A stretch of 41,676 bases of DNA, from contig JAJFFD010000227.1 of assembly GCA_021776805.1 (NCBI GenBank), positions 1-41,676 of the forward strand, read 5' to 3'. This stretch comes from Planctomycetota bacterium (GTDB lineage: Bacteria; Planctomycetota; UBA1135; UBA2386). This document shows, piece after piece, positions 29,092 through 37,447 of the stretch; position 1 is the stretch's first letter; each line of letters starts with the position of its first letter. A model generated the notes under the pieces. The model saw nothing but the letters and a program-made list of their open reading frames with translations. It searched no databases and had not been told where the DNA came from. A program made the position numbers and the translations under genes.

Positions 29092-30189
29092 CTATCGGTC
29101 TAGCTTCAGCTTCTTTCGTATCTGCTCGATCTTCGCAAGCTTCTTCTCGGTGCCCGGATCCATCCCTACCGGATCATAGTCCACCGCACGTTCCAGCCGC
29201 TTCAACTCTGCCTCGAGCCCCTCGTCGGCCGGTCCGCTGTCTCCCTTCTTCGCCATCGAACGAGGCCGACCCTTCGGGAGCGGCTTCACACGCTGGACTT
29301 CAGACTCCTCAGTAGCATCTTCACCCGGCTCGGCAAACAGCGATGCGTACCCGGTGGCCATGTAGTCGTCCAGCCAATACCGCAGAGCCAGCGAGTTCCC
29401 CCCGCGGGCCTGGGCAACGGCGTAGCCAAATCGCTGCACATCCTCGATCTCGCCGAAGTCCTCGTGGAACTCAGCCAATGCCCCGGTGTCCTGCATCGCC
29501 TGCAGCCATGAGTCCGGGTCCGTGGTCGTGTAGCCGATCTCCTGCATCGTTCGGGCCGTGAGCATGTCGAGCCGCTCCGCTGCCACGTCCACCCGCTGCA
29601 CCGCAGGCCCGTTCCTCGCAGGGTCCTTCGCCACGAACCGATCCCGCACCTCGCGTAGACCACGCTGAGCCATCTCCATCGGGCTCGGCTGGTTGGCCTG
29701 CGCCTGACGCCGCTGCAACGCAGCCAGCGCCTCCGTGTCCACGTACTGCTCCCCGGTGTCCGGGTCCACCTTGACCGGGATCTTCTGCTCGGGCTCATTC
29801 TGATAGCCCTGAGAGGGCGTCTGCTGAGAGCCGGGCTGCGGGGCCTGCTGCATGCCGAGCTTTTCCTTCAGCTCCCGGTTCTTCTGGCGCAGTTTCACCA
29901 CATCGTGGAGCGCCTTCTTGGGCAGCGGCTTGGACTCGGCCTTGGCGGCAGCCGGCAGAGGCTCTACTTCGTCCTCGTCATCGCCCTCTTCGTCGGCGTC
30001 CGCCTCGTCTTCCGGCTCCTCTTCCGTCTCAGGCTCGTCATCGGTGGCCTCGTCCTCAGGCTCCGCTTCGGGCTCTTCCGCCTCGGCAACGTCACCATCC
30101 TCAGCCTGAGGCTCGGGCGTCTCCTCGCCAAGCAGCTCCTCCATGATCTCGTCGCGTTCCTGCTCTGCCGTGCTCAGTGCCTTGCTCAT
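29092..30189 (-). CDS. Scaffolding-like acidic protein
   Basis: A 365-residue protein. Residues 15-75 are almost only Glu, Asp, Ala and Pro, followed by a coiled coil (HDVVKLRQKNRELKEKL) and a Gln/Pro linker. The rest is helical, and the C-terminus is basic and charged (KKLAKIEQIRKKLKL), as in scaffolds that bind the inner capsid face. It lies directly between portal and capsid genes, as scaffolds do. It would be lost from the head before or during packaging. Confidence 0.7.
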   Translation of the reverse strand: MSKALSTAEQERDEIMEELLGEETPEPQAEDGDVAEAEEPEAEPEDEATDDEPETEEEPEDEADADEEGDDEDEVEPLPAAAKAESKPLPKKALHDVVKLRQKNRELKEKLGMQQAPQPGSQQTPSQGYQNEPEQKIPVKVDPDTGEQYVDTEALAALQRRQAQANQPSPMEMAQRGLREVRDRFVAKDPARNGPAVQRVDVAAERLDMLTARTMQEIGYTTTDPDSWLQAMQDTGALAEFHEDFGEIEDVQRFGYAVAQARGGNSLALRYWLDDYMATGYASLFAEPGEDATEESEVQRVKPLPKGRPRSMAKKGDSGPADEGLEAELKRLERAVDYDPVGMDPGTEKKLAKIEQIRKKLKLDR

Positions 30190-30207
30190 CCCTGATTACC
30201 CCTGTCC

Positions 30208-32289
30208 CTAGTAGGTGGTTTCTCGCCGTGCCTGGCGGCTCTCGATCAGCTTCGCCATCTCGAGCATCGTCTGCTTCTCGGACTCGTCGGCCTTCTCCCA
30301 CACCTTCAGCATCTCGATCTGCTCGTCCGAAAGGGCCTTCAGCGCATCCAGCTGCTCGGTCGACATGTTGTGACGCTGCTGCTCCTGCGTCTTCGCATGC
30401 TCGACCGTCAGGACGCCACGGATCTGGTCCATCTGCGCCTGCTGCATCTCAGCCGACTGCCGCTGCTGCGCCTCGCTCGTGTCCTTCGCGTACTTCCGCA
30501 GCTGATCCCGCTTCGCACGGCTCGTGGTGGCCCCCTCGGCCAGCAACTCCGGCGGCACCGGCACACCCGCACCGTGCAACGCCACGAGGCTCTGGTGCTC
30601 GATCATGTTGAGCGTCTGGTTGTCGCTGGTCGTCTCCAGCGTAATGTCGTACCGCATGTCACGCAGCCCACGTAGCGGCACCTGCTGCACCGGCACCGTC
30701 TCGCCCGTCTCCGGGTTCTGGTCCAACTGATACGCCATGCCGTCACGCACCACCCACTCGTCGTCATTGCCCAGAATCATCTCGATCTGCCGGTCCGGCA
30801 TCACCCGCAACACCGTCTCGACAATGCGCTGCTTCACCTCACGCTGGCCTCGCTCGAAGTGGGCAATGATGGGCCTTTGCCCCATGCGGGAGCGGTGATA
30901 CCGCAGCAGATGCGTCGTGGCGGCTTCCTGTGCGGCTGCCGGGTTGCCCACCTCCGTCTCGATGTTGCTGATGAGGTTCAGCATGTCGATGCCGTTCTGT
31001 GACCGCTCGATCGCAGCAGGGCTCACCTGCGGCAACGGCAGCGGCATGATCTTGCCACCCGACACGGCACCCGCCTTCACGAATGCCGTCTCGCCACTCG
31101 TGTGGAGCTGGTCATCGAATACGTCGGGGTCCTCCACCGCATCTGACTCGACAATCAAACCCGGCTTCGGCTGGTCCGCGATGTGCTGCAACGTGACGCT
31201 GCGGGCCTTATTGAACTCCATCTGCGGGTCGAACAGGTTACGGAACATGCCGTATGCCGTGCGCGTCTCGTCATCGAAGAAGCAGACAAACGGCACGAGG
31301 CTGAAGCCGTCATACGGCTGGTACGGGTTGTCGGCCGTCGACGCCCACAACAGCTTCGGGCCGATGAACTCCAGCGTGTAGACCTCGTCACCCCACGTCT
31401 CGGTCACGTCGATGCCATCCAGCAGCCCCATCTCGCGCATCAGGTCCAGCTGCTCGTCGTCCACCTTCTCGCTGATGCCGTTCTCCGGGTTCACCACGAA
31501 CTTGCGCTTCACCGGCACCAGATACTCGCAGTGAATCACCCGGATCTTGTGACGGTTCTTGTCGAATAGCCGGGTGTCCTCGCGGATGTCGTCGTACTCG
31601 TCCTCGTTCCGACCGAGGTCGCCGACCTCACCCCAGCCACCCGACACAAGCCCCGACTCGTCCGCGCCGCCTTCCTCCAGCTCGTCCCACTCGTCAGCGT
31701 GCTCCGGGTACTCGCTCTGGAACTCGCCCTTGCTCAGCCACTTGCTCCAGAAGAAGTGTCGGCCATCGCTCAGGTCCGCACGCCGCGCATTCGGATCCCA
31801 CGCCACCTCCATCGGGTCGACGCTGGACACCTCGATCTGGATCAGACCCGGATCCTCAGGGTCCGGCACCACGTTCGGATGCCAGAACTTCAGACCCCGG
31901 ACGATGCCCATCTCGAGCACGTCCTCATCCGTAGCGTCCACGTCCTCGTCGGCGTAGATCGAATCGCAGACCCGCTCGATGACCTCGGCCAGTAGCCGGT
32001 CCTCGCCACCCTTCGGCATCACCGTGGGCTTGCGCTTGCCGTCCTGGTACTGCCCGATCCAGGTGCGGATCTTGGCCGCGGCGATGTTGAAGCTGAAGGC
32101 AGGCCGGCCCTGATCGCGTAGGGCCTCGAGGTCTTCCCACTCCCACTGCCCCTCGCCCTTGGTGTTGTGGTAGAACCGACTCGCCCGGTGCATCTCGCCA
32201 CGGCTGTGCTCCACGTGGTCGATGGCCTCGACGAACAGCTTACGAGCCTGGCGTAGTTTCTCGTCTTCCGACGCCTTCGGGTCAATCAC
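30208..32289 (-). CDS. Portal protein, P22-like
   Basis: A 693-residue protein. The segment GRPAFSFNIAAAKIRTWIGQ (about 63-82) is the P22-like portal signature; the long helical C-terminus (about 580-693, AQQRQSAEMQQAQMDQIRG and onward) should form the barrel typical of this group. Twelve copies would make the ring through which DNA enters and leaves the head. The GTG at 32289 in a GTGA overlap has GGAGG 9 nt upstream, so it is preferred over the longer frame to 32322. It lies after TerL, as in P22. Confidence 0.8.
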   Translation of the reverse strand: MIDPKASEDEKLRQARKLFVEAIDHVEHSRGEMHRASRFYHNTKGEGQWEWEDLEALRDQGRPAFSFNIAAAKIRTWIGQYQDGKRKPTVMPKGGEDRLLAEVIERVCDSIYADEDVDATDEDVLEMGIVRGLKFWHPNVVPDPEDPGLIQIEVSSVDPMEVAWDPNARRADLSDGRHFFWSKWLSKGEFQSEYPEHADEWDELEEGGADESGLVSGGWGEVGDLGRNEDEYDDIREDTRLFDKNRHKIRVIHCEYLVPVKRKFVVNPENGISEKVDDEQLDLMREMGLLDGIDVTETWGDEVYTLEFIGPKLLWASTADNPYQPYDGFSLVPFVCFFDDETRTAYGMFRNLFDPQMEFNKARSVTLQHIADQPKPGLIVESDAVEDPDVFDDQLHTSGETAFVKAGAVSGGKIMPLPLPQVSPAAIERSQNGIDMLNLISNIETEVGNPAAAQEAATTHLLRYHRSRMGQRPIIAHFERGQREVKQRIVETVLRVMPDRQIEMILGNDDEWVVRDGMAYQLDQNPETGETVPVQQVPLRGLRDMRYDITLETTSDNQTLNMIEHQSLVALHGAGVPVPPELLAEGATTSRAKRDQLRKYAKDTSEAQQRQSAEMQQAQMDQIRGVLTVEHAKTQEQQRHNMSTEQLDALKALSDEQIEMLKVWEKADESEKQTMLEMAKLIESRQARRETTY

Positions 32290-32651
32290 AGGTAGAACCC
32301 TCCAGGCCCGGACAGCAGCCACGGCACCTCTGAGTCATCTTCCCCGAACTCGAAGCCTTCCGCCGGACGCGCGCCAGCTTCTCGCACCACGGGCTGACGC
32401 TCGTCCACGTAGACATCGCGCAGATCGATGCCATCGGGCCGCACCCCTTCATGGGGCACCGGCTTCTCGGGCAGCACGGTCAGCTCGTAGGGGCTCATCT
32501 GCACCAACTCGCCACCATCGTCGGTTACCACCCACAGCGCACCGTCATCCCAGCCGACAACGACCGCCTCGCGGTCCGCTTCATTGACAGATACCCCGCA
32601 AAACATCCGCTTGCCGCGCACCTTCCGGCCCACCAGACCCTGGAAATTCAT
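32286..32651 (-). CDS. Small SH3-like protein between terminase and portal
   Basis: A 121-residue protein. Residues 1-62 (LVGRKVRGKRMFCGVSV, VVVGWDDGALWVVTDDGGE, LTVLPE) show the short-strand pattern of an SH3-like barrel. The second half is acidic and disordered. It lies between terminase and portal genes, so it may help attach or regulate packaging. The family is not recognised. The start at 32651 has a G-rich Shine-Dalgarno. Confidence 0.5.
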   Translation of the reverse strand: MNFQGLVGRKVRGKRMFCGVSVNEADREAVVVGWDDGALWVVTDDGGELVQMSPYELTVLPEKPVPHEGVRPDGIDLRDVYVDERQPVVREAGARPAEGFEFGEDDSEVPWLLSGPGGFYL

Positions 32652-32665
32652 GCTGCTGCCACCCC

Positions 32666-34324
32666 CTACGCCGACATGAACGAGCGCCGTTTCCGGCCGT
32701 CCTGATGCCGGCTGCGCCGCTTCAACTGCGCGATGTCCTTCGCCAAGCCTACCCGCTCCTCGGCCATTGTCGCGTATCCGTGGGCGTGCTTCAGGTGGTC
32801 GTTCTTCTGACCCCCTACCACAACCCACTCCATCTTCACATCCCCGGTCAGCTCGTTCTCCTTGCGCAGCCGCGCCATGTTGAGCAGCTGGGGCACCAAC
32901 TCCTCGTTGTAGCGCTCGTCCGGTGCCGGCAACTTCTCGTTTCCGCTGATGAACTTGTCGTGGCTGGCATCCAGCACCTCCGTGCGACACGCCGTGACCG
33001 TGCGAGTCACCGGGTCCCAATCGTAGGTCCCCTTCCGCTGCCCCACATACCGCGCCATCCACCAGCCCGGGTGGTCCTTCACGAAGGCACGCACCGCATG
33101 CGTCTCGGCCATGCCGTCCATCACGCCGCACTCGACATTGAACGCCTTCGCGATCTGAGCCAGTTCGCTGAACTCGGCTGCCCAGCCGTAAGCCAGCGTG
33201 CGGGTTGCTTTTTCGCTCTCCCTCACCTTCACGATCCACCAGCTCTTCTGCTTGCCGGGGTCTACCCCCATCACACACGGCCCCGCATCTCGCACCGCCC
33301 TCGGAGTCTCCGTCACGCATGCCGCGATCTGCTCCCGAGTCAGCATGTCCTCGAGCTCGGCGAAGCTGCGGGCCATCACCTGATTCCAGAACTCACGCAT
33401 GCGGCCCGACCGCTGCGCCTTCTCCTGCTCGAGGATGACCTGCTGCGCGGTGCGAGTGGGGCTGCAGAGCTGGCTCACCCAGTACCCCGCATGGCCGGTG
33501 TACGTCGGGCCACTCGGCGTCGACACCAGATCCCCGAGCCGGTCAGGGTACTTCGCCACCCACTCGGCCTTGCCTTTCTTCAGCGGTTCCCGGCACTTGG
33601 CGCAGAGGTAGTAGGGTTCCTTGCCGGCAGGCTCGGCGATGCAGTCCGGGAACGTCAACTCCAGGCACGTCCAGTCGTTGCATGCCGGGCACTTCCAGTG
33701 CCAGGTGCGCTCGTCGCTACGCTTGTAGTCGAGGTCGACCCCGTAGCCGGGCAGCGTCGGGGTGCTGAGCCTACGCAACTCGGGGGCCAACGAGCCGGAC
33801 AGCCGCATCTCAATCGCGTCCTTGCGGCTGGACTGCATCTCGTCGCTCTCGTCCAGCACCACCACATCCAACGGGATGCTCTTGATGGGGCTCATGTTGG
33901 CCTTGCTGCTGGTGCCCTTTGCCCCCGCACCGCGGAAGTAGAACCACGTGCCGGCGATCTGCTTGAGGCTGGCGGAATCCGTGTGGCCGAGATGGTGGAC
34001 GAACCCGGGGTTGTCCGTGATCGAGTCCCAGCGGGCCTTGGCGAACGACTGGGCATCGGAATCAGTGGGGAAGTAGTACCCAATGCCCCGTAACGGCAGG
34101 GAAATGCCGTCCTCGAGGCACTTCAGGATCTCGGCCACCGTGAAGCCCATCTGCGCGCCCTTGATGACGGTGCGCTCTCGTACCCGGCACCCGTTGGGCC
34201 CGTCGATCAGCTCTTTGATGTACGGGTATCGCTTGAGGCTGAAGGGCACGCCGTCCACACGCAGCCCCATGTTGCTGAGCTGGACGCTCGGGAAGTCGTC
34301 CAGGATGGACGCCGCCGCGCTCAA
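32666..34324 (-). CDS. terL: Terminase large subunit, GpA-like
   Basis: A 552-residue protein. The Walker A-like KGAQMGFT (55-62) is the form seen in lambda gpA-type terminases. Walker B is VVVLDESDE (Asp158, Glu159). A zinc site CPAC (212-215) with CAKC (241-244) is common in GpA relatives. The nuclease domain begins VMGVDPGKQKSWW (Asp355). It translocates DNA into the head with ATP and cuts it. Its ATG overlaps the small subunit stop. Confidence 0.85.
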   Translation of the reverse strand: MSAAASILDDFPSVQLSNMGLRVDGVPFSLKRYPYIKELIDGPNGCRVRERTVIKGAQMGFTVAEILKCLEDGISLPLRGIGYYFPTDSDAQSFAKARWDSITDNPGFVHHLGHTDSASLKQIAGTWFYFRGAGAKGTSSKANMSPIKSIPLDVVVLDESDEMQSSRKDAIEMRLSGSLAPELRRLSTPTLPGYGVDLDYKRSDERTWHWKCPACNDWTCLELTFPDCIAEPAGKEPYYLCAKCREPLKKGKAEWVAKYPDRLGDLVSTPSGPTYTGHAGYWVSQLCSPTRTAQQVILEQEKAQRSGRMREFWNQVMARSFAELEDMLTREQIAACVTETPRAVRDAGPCVMGVDPGKQKSWWIVKVRESEKATRTLAYGWAAEFSELAQIAKAFNVECGVMDGMAETHAVRAFVKDHPGWWMARYVGQRKGTYDWDPVTRTVTACRTEVLDASHDKFISGNEKLPAPDERYNEELVPQLLNMARLRKENELTGDVKMEWVVVGGQKNDHLKHAHGYATMAEERVGLAKDIAQLKRRSRHQDGRKRRSFMSA

Positions 34325-34746
34325 TCCTCAGCCTCGTCAATGGCCTTGTGGGCCAGCCTCATCGCCTCGGCACGGTCCTCCGGGCTCAGGTTGTTGAGCG
34401 ACACCTTGCGCTCGACCGACATCGGAGCGCCTTCCGGGCCGCTGATCTCCACCGCCTTCGGCTTCGGGTACTCGCGGTCCAGATACCACTGCAGCACTGG
34501 CGGCAGATCCTCGCCGGGCTTGAGCTTCCCTTCGGCCACCGCCTCCAGCGCCTCTGCGATGGCGTCTACGATCTTGACCGGGCCTTCGTCGCCGAGCCTT
34601 TCGCGCAGCAGGCGGGCCACAGAACGGCCCTTGGGGCGCCCAGCAGGGTTCCCAGAGACTCCAGGCACGAATCGACCCATCGTATCCCTGATTTCGCCTG
34701 AATCTGAGGCATCCGGTTGCGGTGATACAGCCTCGTCGTCACTCAA
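34321..34746 (-). CDS. Terminase small subunit-like, DUF5681-type
   Basis: A 141-residue protein. MGRFVPGVSGNPAGRPKG is the DUF5681 signature found in many small terminase or DNA-binding phage proteins, followed by helices and a C-terminal helix (DRAEAMRLAHKAIDE). It would bind the packaging site and load TerL. The start at TTG 34746 with GGGGGG upstream is a choice. A longer frame to TTG 34800 would include the parS-like palindrome and begin FHVEL. Confidence 0.65.
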   Translation of the reverse strand: MSDDEAVSPQPDASDSGEIRDTMGRFVPGVSGNPAGRPKGRSVARLLRERLGDEGPVKIVDAIAEALEAVAEGKLKPGEDLPPVLQWYLDREYPKPKAVEISGPEGAPMSVERKVSLNNLSPEDRAEAMRLAHKAIDEAED

Positions 34747-34785
34747 CGCATGCAGCCCCCCGTGCTGTTGGGTGTAGCAGACCAG

Positions 34786-34799
34786 TTCCACGTGGAACA
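34786..34799. promoter_or_regulatory. parS-like 14-bp palindrome
   Basis: GTTCCACGTGGAAC is a perfect palindrome and matches the core of the chromosomal ParB-binding site parS (consensus TGTTnCACGTGnAACA). With the flank, the minus strand reads TGTTCCACGTGGAACT, one mismatch from the 16-base consensus. It is in the gap at the start of the packaging module. No ParA or ParB gene is found. The match is direct; binding by host ParB is inference. Confidence 0.6.
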
Positions 34800-34802
34800 A
34801 TA

Positions 34803-34821
34803 CGTGACCGGATCTGTCACG
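34803..34821 (-). terminator. Short stem-loop at end of replication module
   Basis: CGTGAC and GTCACG form a 6-bp stem with a 7-nt loop that covers the stop codon of the gene ending at 34817. It precedes the parS-like palindrome by three bases. No T tract follows. It could mark the transcription border between replication and late genes. Confidence 0.35.
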
Positions 34822-35053
34822 ATCTTCTCAGCCACCACAGCAGCCGATGGGGCCGGGAGTGCTCTTCGGGCTCGGGTGGCGGGGTGGGTGTGGGGTCTGG
34901 CTCGGTGGCGCGCTGTATGCGTGCGTAGTCGAAGTTCTGGCTCTCGGCATTGTCACCCCGGGGCAGCTCGTCTCGGAAGCTGGGAAGCTTGGGGTTGGGC
35001 GGCGCGAGTGCGGGGGCCTCACCGCTTCTGCACCGGCAGCGCGTAGCCGCCAC
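34817..35053 (-). CDS. Small proline-rich hypothetical protein
   Basis: A 78-residue protein. The middle (SFRDELPRGDNAESQNFDYARIQ) is polar, and the C-terminal third is Pro/Glu-rich (PTPTPPPEPEEHSRPH) and ends LLWWLRRS. The GTG start overlaps the regulator gene by 35 bases and has no good Shine-Dalgarno. It is the least certain gene in this block. Function is unknown. Confidence 0.45.
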   Translation of the reverse strand: MAATRCRCRSGEAPALAPPNPKLPSFRDELPRGDNAESQNFDYARIQRATEPDPTPTPPPEPEEHSRPHRLLWWLRRS

Positions 35054-35330
35054 TCGGCAGCTTCTGCTGCAGATCCTTCACCGTCAGGCCCGTGATATCG
35101 AGCAGCACCGCTTGCACTTGGGGTGTCCACTCGCGCTTGTGGCGGTAGCCGGGGGCCTGGTGGGCGATGCGGTACAGCAGCGACTTCAATGTGCAAGCCG
35201 TACCGAGCTTCGCTGCGATCTGCTTGGCGAGCTCCCCGTAGGAAGTGTCGTGCTGCTCGAGCCAGAGGTCCAGCGGGTGCGAAGGCACCCTCCGGCCACA
35301 ACCACTGCAACGCACCGCGTCACCCATCAT
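35019..35330 (-). CDS. CxxC / HTH regulator, paralogue of the 39132 product
   Basis: A 103-residue protein. CSGCG (8-12) is followed by PLDLWLEQH, helices, LLYRIAHQAPG, AVLLDITGLTVKDL and a final PSGGYA. The same landmarks in the same order (CPTCG, PLQQWMVAH, LNHIAPG, VLLTLLFITGLRLEDL, PQGGYA) are in the first gene of the rightward operon, so the two are paralogues. It lies just before the packaging genes, the usual place for a late gene activator or antiterminator. DNA binding is inferred. The start overlaps the previous stop. Confidence 0.65.
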   Translation of the reverse strand: MMGDAVRCSGCGRRVPSHPLDLWLEQHDTSYGELAKQIAAKLGTACTLKSLLYRIAHQAPGYRHKREWTPQVQAVLLDITGLTVKDLQQKLPSGGYALPVQKR

Positions 35331-35521
35331 TGCCACCATTCTAGTCTGAGGTGGTCCAGTGCCCGACGCGAGTAGCATGGCCTCCCATTTGGCCCCAGAT
35401 GAACCTTCCCGAAGATCGTCACACGGGCCTCTGGTACCCGCACGATGCCGCCACGGAGCCGGATGCAGACACGGGGCCCTTCTCGCCACCAATCGCGAAC
35501 CGTAATAATCCGCTCACCCAT
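35327..35521 (-). CDS. Small hypothetical protein
   Basis: A 64-residue basic protein with strand-like segments (RVCIRLRGGIVRV, RVTIFGKVHLG) and an aromatic end (LRLEWWQ). AGGAGG lies 9 nt before the ATG, embedded in the end of the resolvase gene. It has no recognised motif. Its tight coupling to both neighbours supports it as real. Confidence 0.55.
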   Translation of the reverse strand: MGERIITVRDWWREGPRVCIRLRGGIVRVPEARVTIFGKVHLGPNGRPCYSRRALDHLRLEWWQ

Positions 35522-35894
35522 CCCCATGCACCTCCTCCACCTCAACGGAACACCACCCCCGTTTGGGGGGTGCATCCTCGAATTGCAGTAGCGGCTCACC
35601 GATGGTTCCGATGTTGTCCTCGGCCAGAACCCCACATGCCACCAGACCGTCGAGGATGGGCTTGAACGAGATTCGTATGTTGTCCGCATCGCAGAGGCGG
35701 GAGGGACGAGAACTCGCTCTGGTGAGCGTTACAGTGGCTCTGGTGAGGGGTTCCGGTGGGCGACGAGATCCGACGGTCAGCTTCACCCGCAGATGCCACT
35801 GGTCGCGATACTTCGTTCGGGCCCACCGTTGCTGGACATCGGCCTGGGTGGAGGGCAGCGGGGCCTCGAACCGGAACGTCTCGTGGTAGGTCAC
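35514..35894 (-). CDS. RusA-like Holliday junction resolvase
   Basis: A 126-residue protein, close to the usual 120 of RusA. The segment CDADNIRISFKPILDGLVACGVLAED carries the acidic pair Asp69/Asp71, Lys78 and Asp93, which align with the catalytic Asp70, Asp72, Lys76 and Asp91 of E. coli RusA. The family cuts four-way DNA junctions as a dimer, to resolve recombination or branched replication products before packaging. The start is GTG in a GTGA overlap. The longer frame upstream is shadow of the gene before. Confidence 0.8.
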   Translation of the reverse strand: MTYHETFRFEAPLPSTQADVQQRWARTKYRDQWHLRVKLTVGSRRPPEPLTRATVTLTRASSRPSRLCDADNIRISFKPILDGLVACGVLAEDNIGTIGEPLLQFEDAPPKRGWCSVEVEEVHGDG

Positions 35895-36130
35895 GAGAAC
35901 CAACGTCGGTTCAGCGCGTACAGCGGACAGGTGCCAATCTGGCACCGCTTCACCTCCGGCCGGTCCCAAGCACAGCACTCCAGGCACTTCAGCTCGATGG
36001 CAGACTTCAGCGACGTGTCTGCCCGCTTGGCGCGCGATGCGTACCGCTCCCGCAGGCTGTCCGGGCACGTGGATAGGGGCTCAAATTCCACAGAGCCCGC
36101 TTTTTCGGCACTTCCTGAGTTAATCGGCAT
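35891..36130 (-). CDS. Small Cys-rich phage protein
   Basis: A 79-residue protein. The end IELKCLECCAWDRPEVKRCQ, then CPLYALNR, is a recurring phage motif (Cys-x-x-Cys, then C....CPL). It probably binds zinc. AGGAG lies 9 nt before the ATG. It is always near replication or recombination genes in phages I know; here it overlaps the RusA-like gene. Function is unknown. Confidence 0.6.
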   Translation of the reverse strand: MPINSGSAEKAGSVEFEPLSTCPDSLRERYASRAKRADTSLKSAIELKCLECCAWDRPEVKRCQIGTCPLYALNRRWFS

Positions 36131-36182
36131 CTCTGGGTACTCCTGTGAGGGTCGGCCTGCGTTTGTTGCCGGAAGGGCCGTT

Positions 36183-36575
36183 CTAGTGGGTGGTGGCCTT
36201 GGACTGCTCGCGCTCGAGCTGCTTGGCCTCGCGCTTCCGCTCTCGCTTCTGCCACTTGAGCAGCGCTGCGTTCTCGTCGTACGGCACGAGCTTCCCGGCG
36301 TCATCCCGCACCCGCACCACGATGCGCGGCAAGCGGCCCTCGCGAATCAGCTCTCGAAACTTGCTCTGGCTGCACTCGCCACACTGGACGAAGTTCATGC
36401 TGCGGGGGCTTGCCGCCACGATGGGAAACGTCAACCCGCAGGTGCAGCAAGGCCGGTCCTCCATGATGCGGTAGACGTTGGCACCGGATTCGCCGCCCTT
36501 GGGGATGGCGCTGACCTTGGCCGGCGGCAGGTAGTTCATGCGCCACTTGGCGTACTGCTCGGGGGTGCGGCTCAT
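36183..36575 (-). CDS. Zinc-binding hypothetical protein
   Basis: A 130-residue protein. CCTC (near residue 43) and CGEC (near residue 65) could make a four-Cys zinc site. The C-terminal third is a very basic helix (LKWQKRERKREAKQLERE). The start at 36575 overlaps the previous TGA and has GGAG upstream. It may bind nucleic acid. No family is recognised. Confidence 0.55.
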   Translation of the reverse strand: MSRTPEQYAKWRMNYLPPAKVSAIPKGGESGANVYRIMEDRPCCTCGLTFPIVAASPRSMNFVQCGECSQSKFRELIREGRLPRIVVRVRDDAGKLVPYDENAALLKWQKRERKREAKQLEREQSKATTH

Positions 36576-37447
36576 TGAATCCACTCCAATAGGTCGGCAG
36601 TGTCGAACCCCGCCGCCTGCGCGTGCCCGCCTCCGCCGAAGAGCTTCGCGATCTCGCTCACGTCGAAATCGCTACGGGAGCGGAGCGAGTATTGCCAGCG
36701 CCCATCGAAGCGCTGGAAGTACCCACATGAGAAGTCCGCCGAAGGGAACTTCGCAAGCATCTTGTCAGCAGCCTCGCTCGCGTTCTGGTAGGGGATGTTG
36801 AGGACGGCAACGTGCAGATACTTGCTCTGCGTTTCATGTGCGAGCCACGGGTCCCATTGCACGAGACGCGCTTCTTGAATCGCCTTGTCGAGATATGTGT
36901 CGATATATCCGAGGATCGACTGTCCTGCGGACTCGGCGGCTTTGAGCGACCCGAGCTGGAGCCTCTGCCGCCAGAAGTCCAGCTTCATCGGGAGCGAAGC
37001 GATGTAGGCATGCACAAGTTTCGTGCTCTCGCCCAACCGAAAGCGCCAAAGGTCCCGGTCTTCCACCCGATCAACCCACCACGGGCGCGGCTCGTCCGGG
37101 TAGAAGTAGTCCCAGGTCATACCTGCACCCGACCGATCCATATCGAAGTAGACATCAGCGGCACACTCGACCTCGAACTCCAGCCCGTCTAGCGCCTCGC
37201 GTGCGGTCTTGTGGTGGTCGAGCACAACGATGCAGCGCGCCACCTTGCCCAGCGCCAGCATCGAGTCTCGCGGGTAGCTGAAGTCGAGGATGTAGACCGT
37301 TCGTCCATCTGCCTCCACCATCGGCGGCGGCTCTCCGTACTTCGCCGGCCAGAGGTCGACCTTCCCGCCGAAATACTCATGCGCGATGAACGCAGATGTG
37401 AACCCGTCGTAACAATCACCGTGGTAAACAACTAGCGGTGTGGCCAC
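36572..37447 (-). CDS. DHH/DHHA1 family phosphoesterase
   Basis: A 291-residue protein with complete DHH motifs: VVYHGDCYDG (His9, Asp11, Asp14), VYILDF (Asp55), VVLDHHK (Asp77-His78-His79), SGAGMTWDY near 106, a later Asp near 126-130, and the DHHA1 GGGGHAQAAG (271-280). The family includes RecJ and the NrnA/NrnB nano-RNases, which use two Mn ions to cut short oligonucleotides or cyclic dinucleotides. The size fits the NrnB or small RecJ-like group. It could recycle nucleotides or remove signal nucleotides of host defence; substrate is not visible. The GTG has GAGGAG upstream. Confidence 0.75.
   Translation of the reverse strand: MATPLVVYHGDCYDGFTSAFIAHEYFGGKVDLWPAKYGEPPPMVEADGRTVYILDFSYPRDSMLALGKVARCIVVLDHHKTAREALDGLEFEVECAADVYFDMDRSGAGMTWDYFYPDEPRPWWVDRVEDRDLWRFRLGESTKLVHAYIASLPMKLDFWRQRLQLGSLKAAESAGQSILGYIDTYLDKAIQEARLVQWDPWLAHETQSKYLHVAVLNIPYQNASEAADKMLAKFPSADFSCGYFQRFDGRWQYSLRSRSDFDVSEIAKLFGGGGHAQAAGFDTADLLEWIQ

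Noticed and set aside
32705..34093. 462-codon open frame on the plus strand, opposite the terminase gene
   Set aside because: It mirrors the terminase codons in a GC-rich genome, has His/Arg/Leu-rich shadow composition and no motif; the minus frame has clear TerL motifs.
34786..34800. TTG start at 34800 for the small terminase gene (FHVEL start)
   Set aside because: It would put the parS-like palindrome in the coding sequence and has no Shine-Dalgarno; TTG 34746 has a G-rich site, but this choice remains uncertain.
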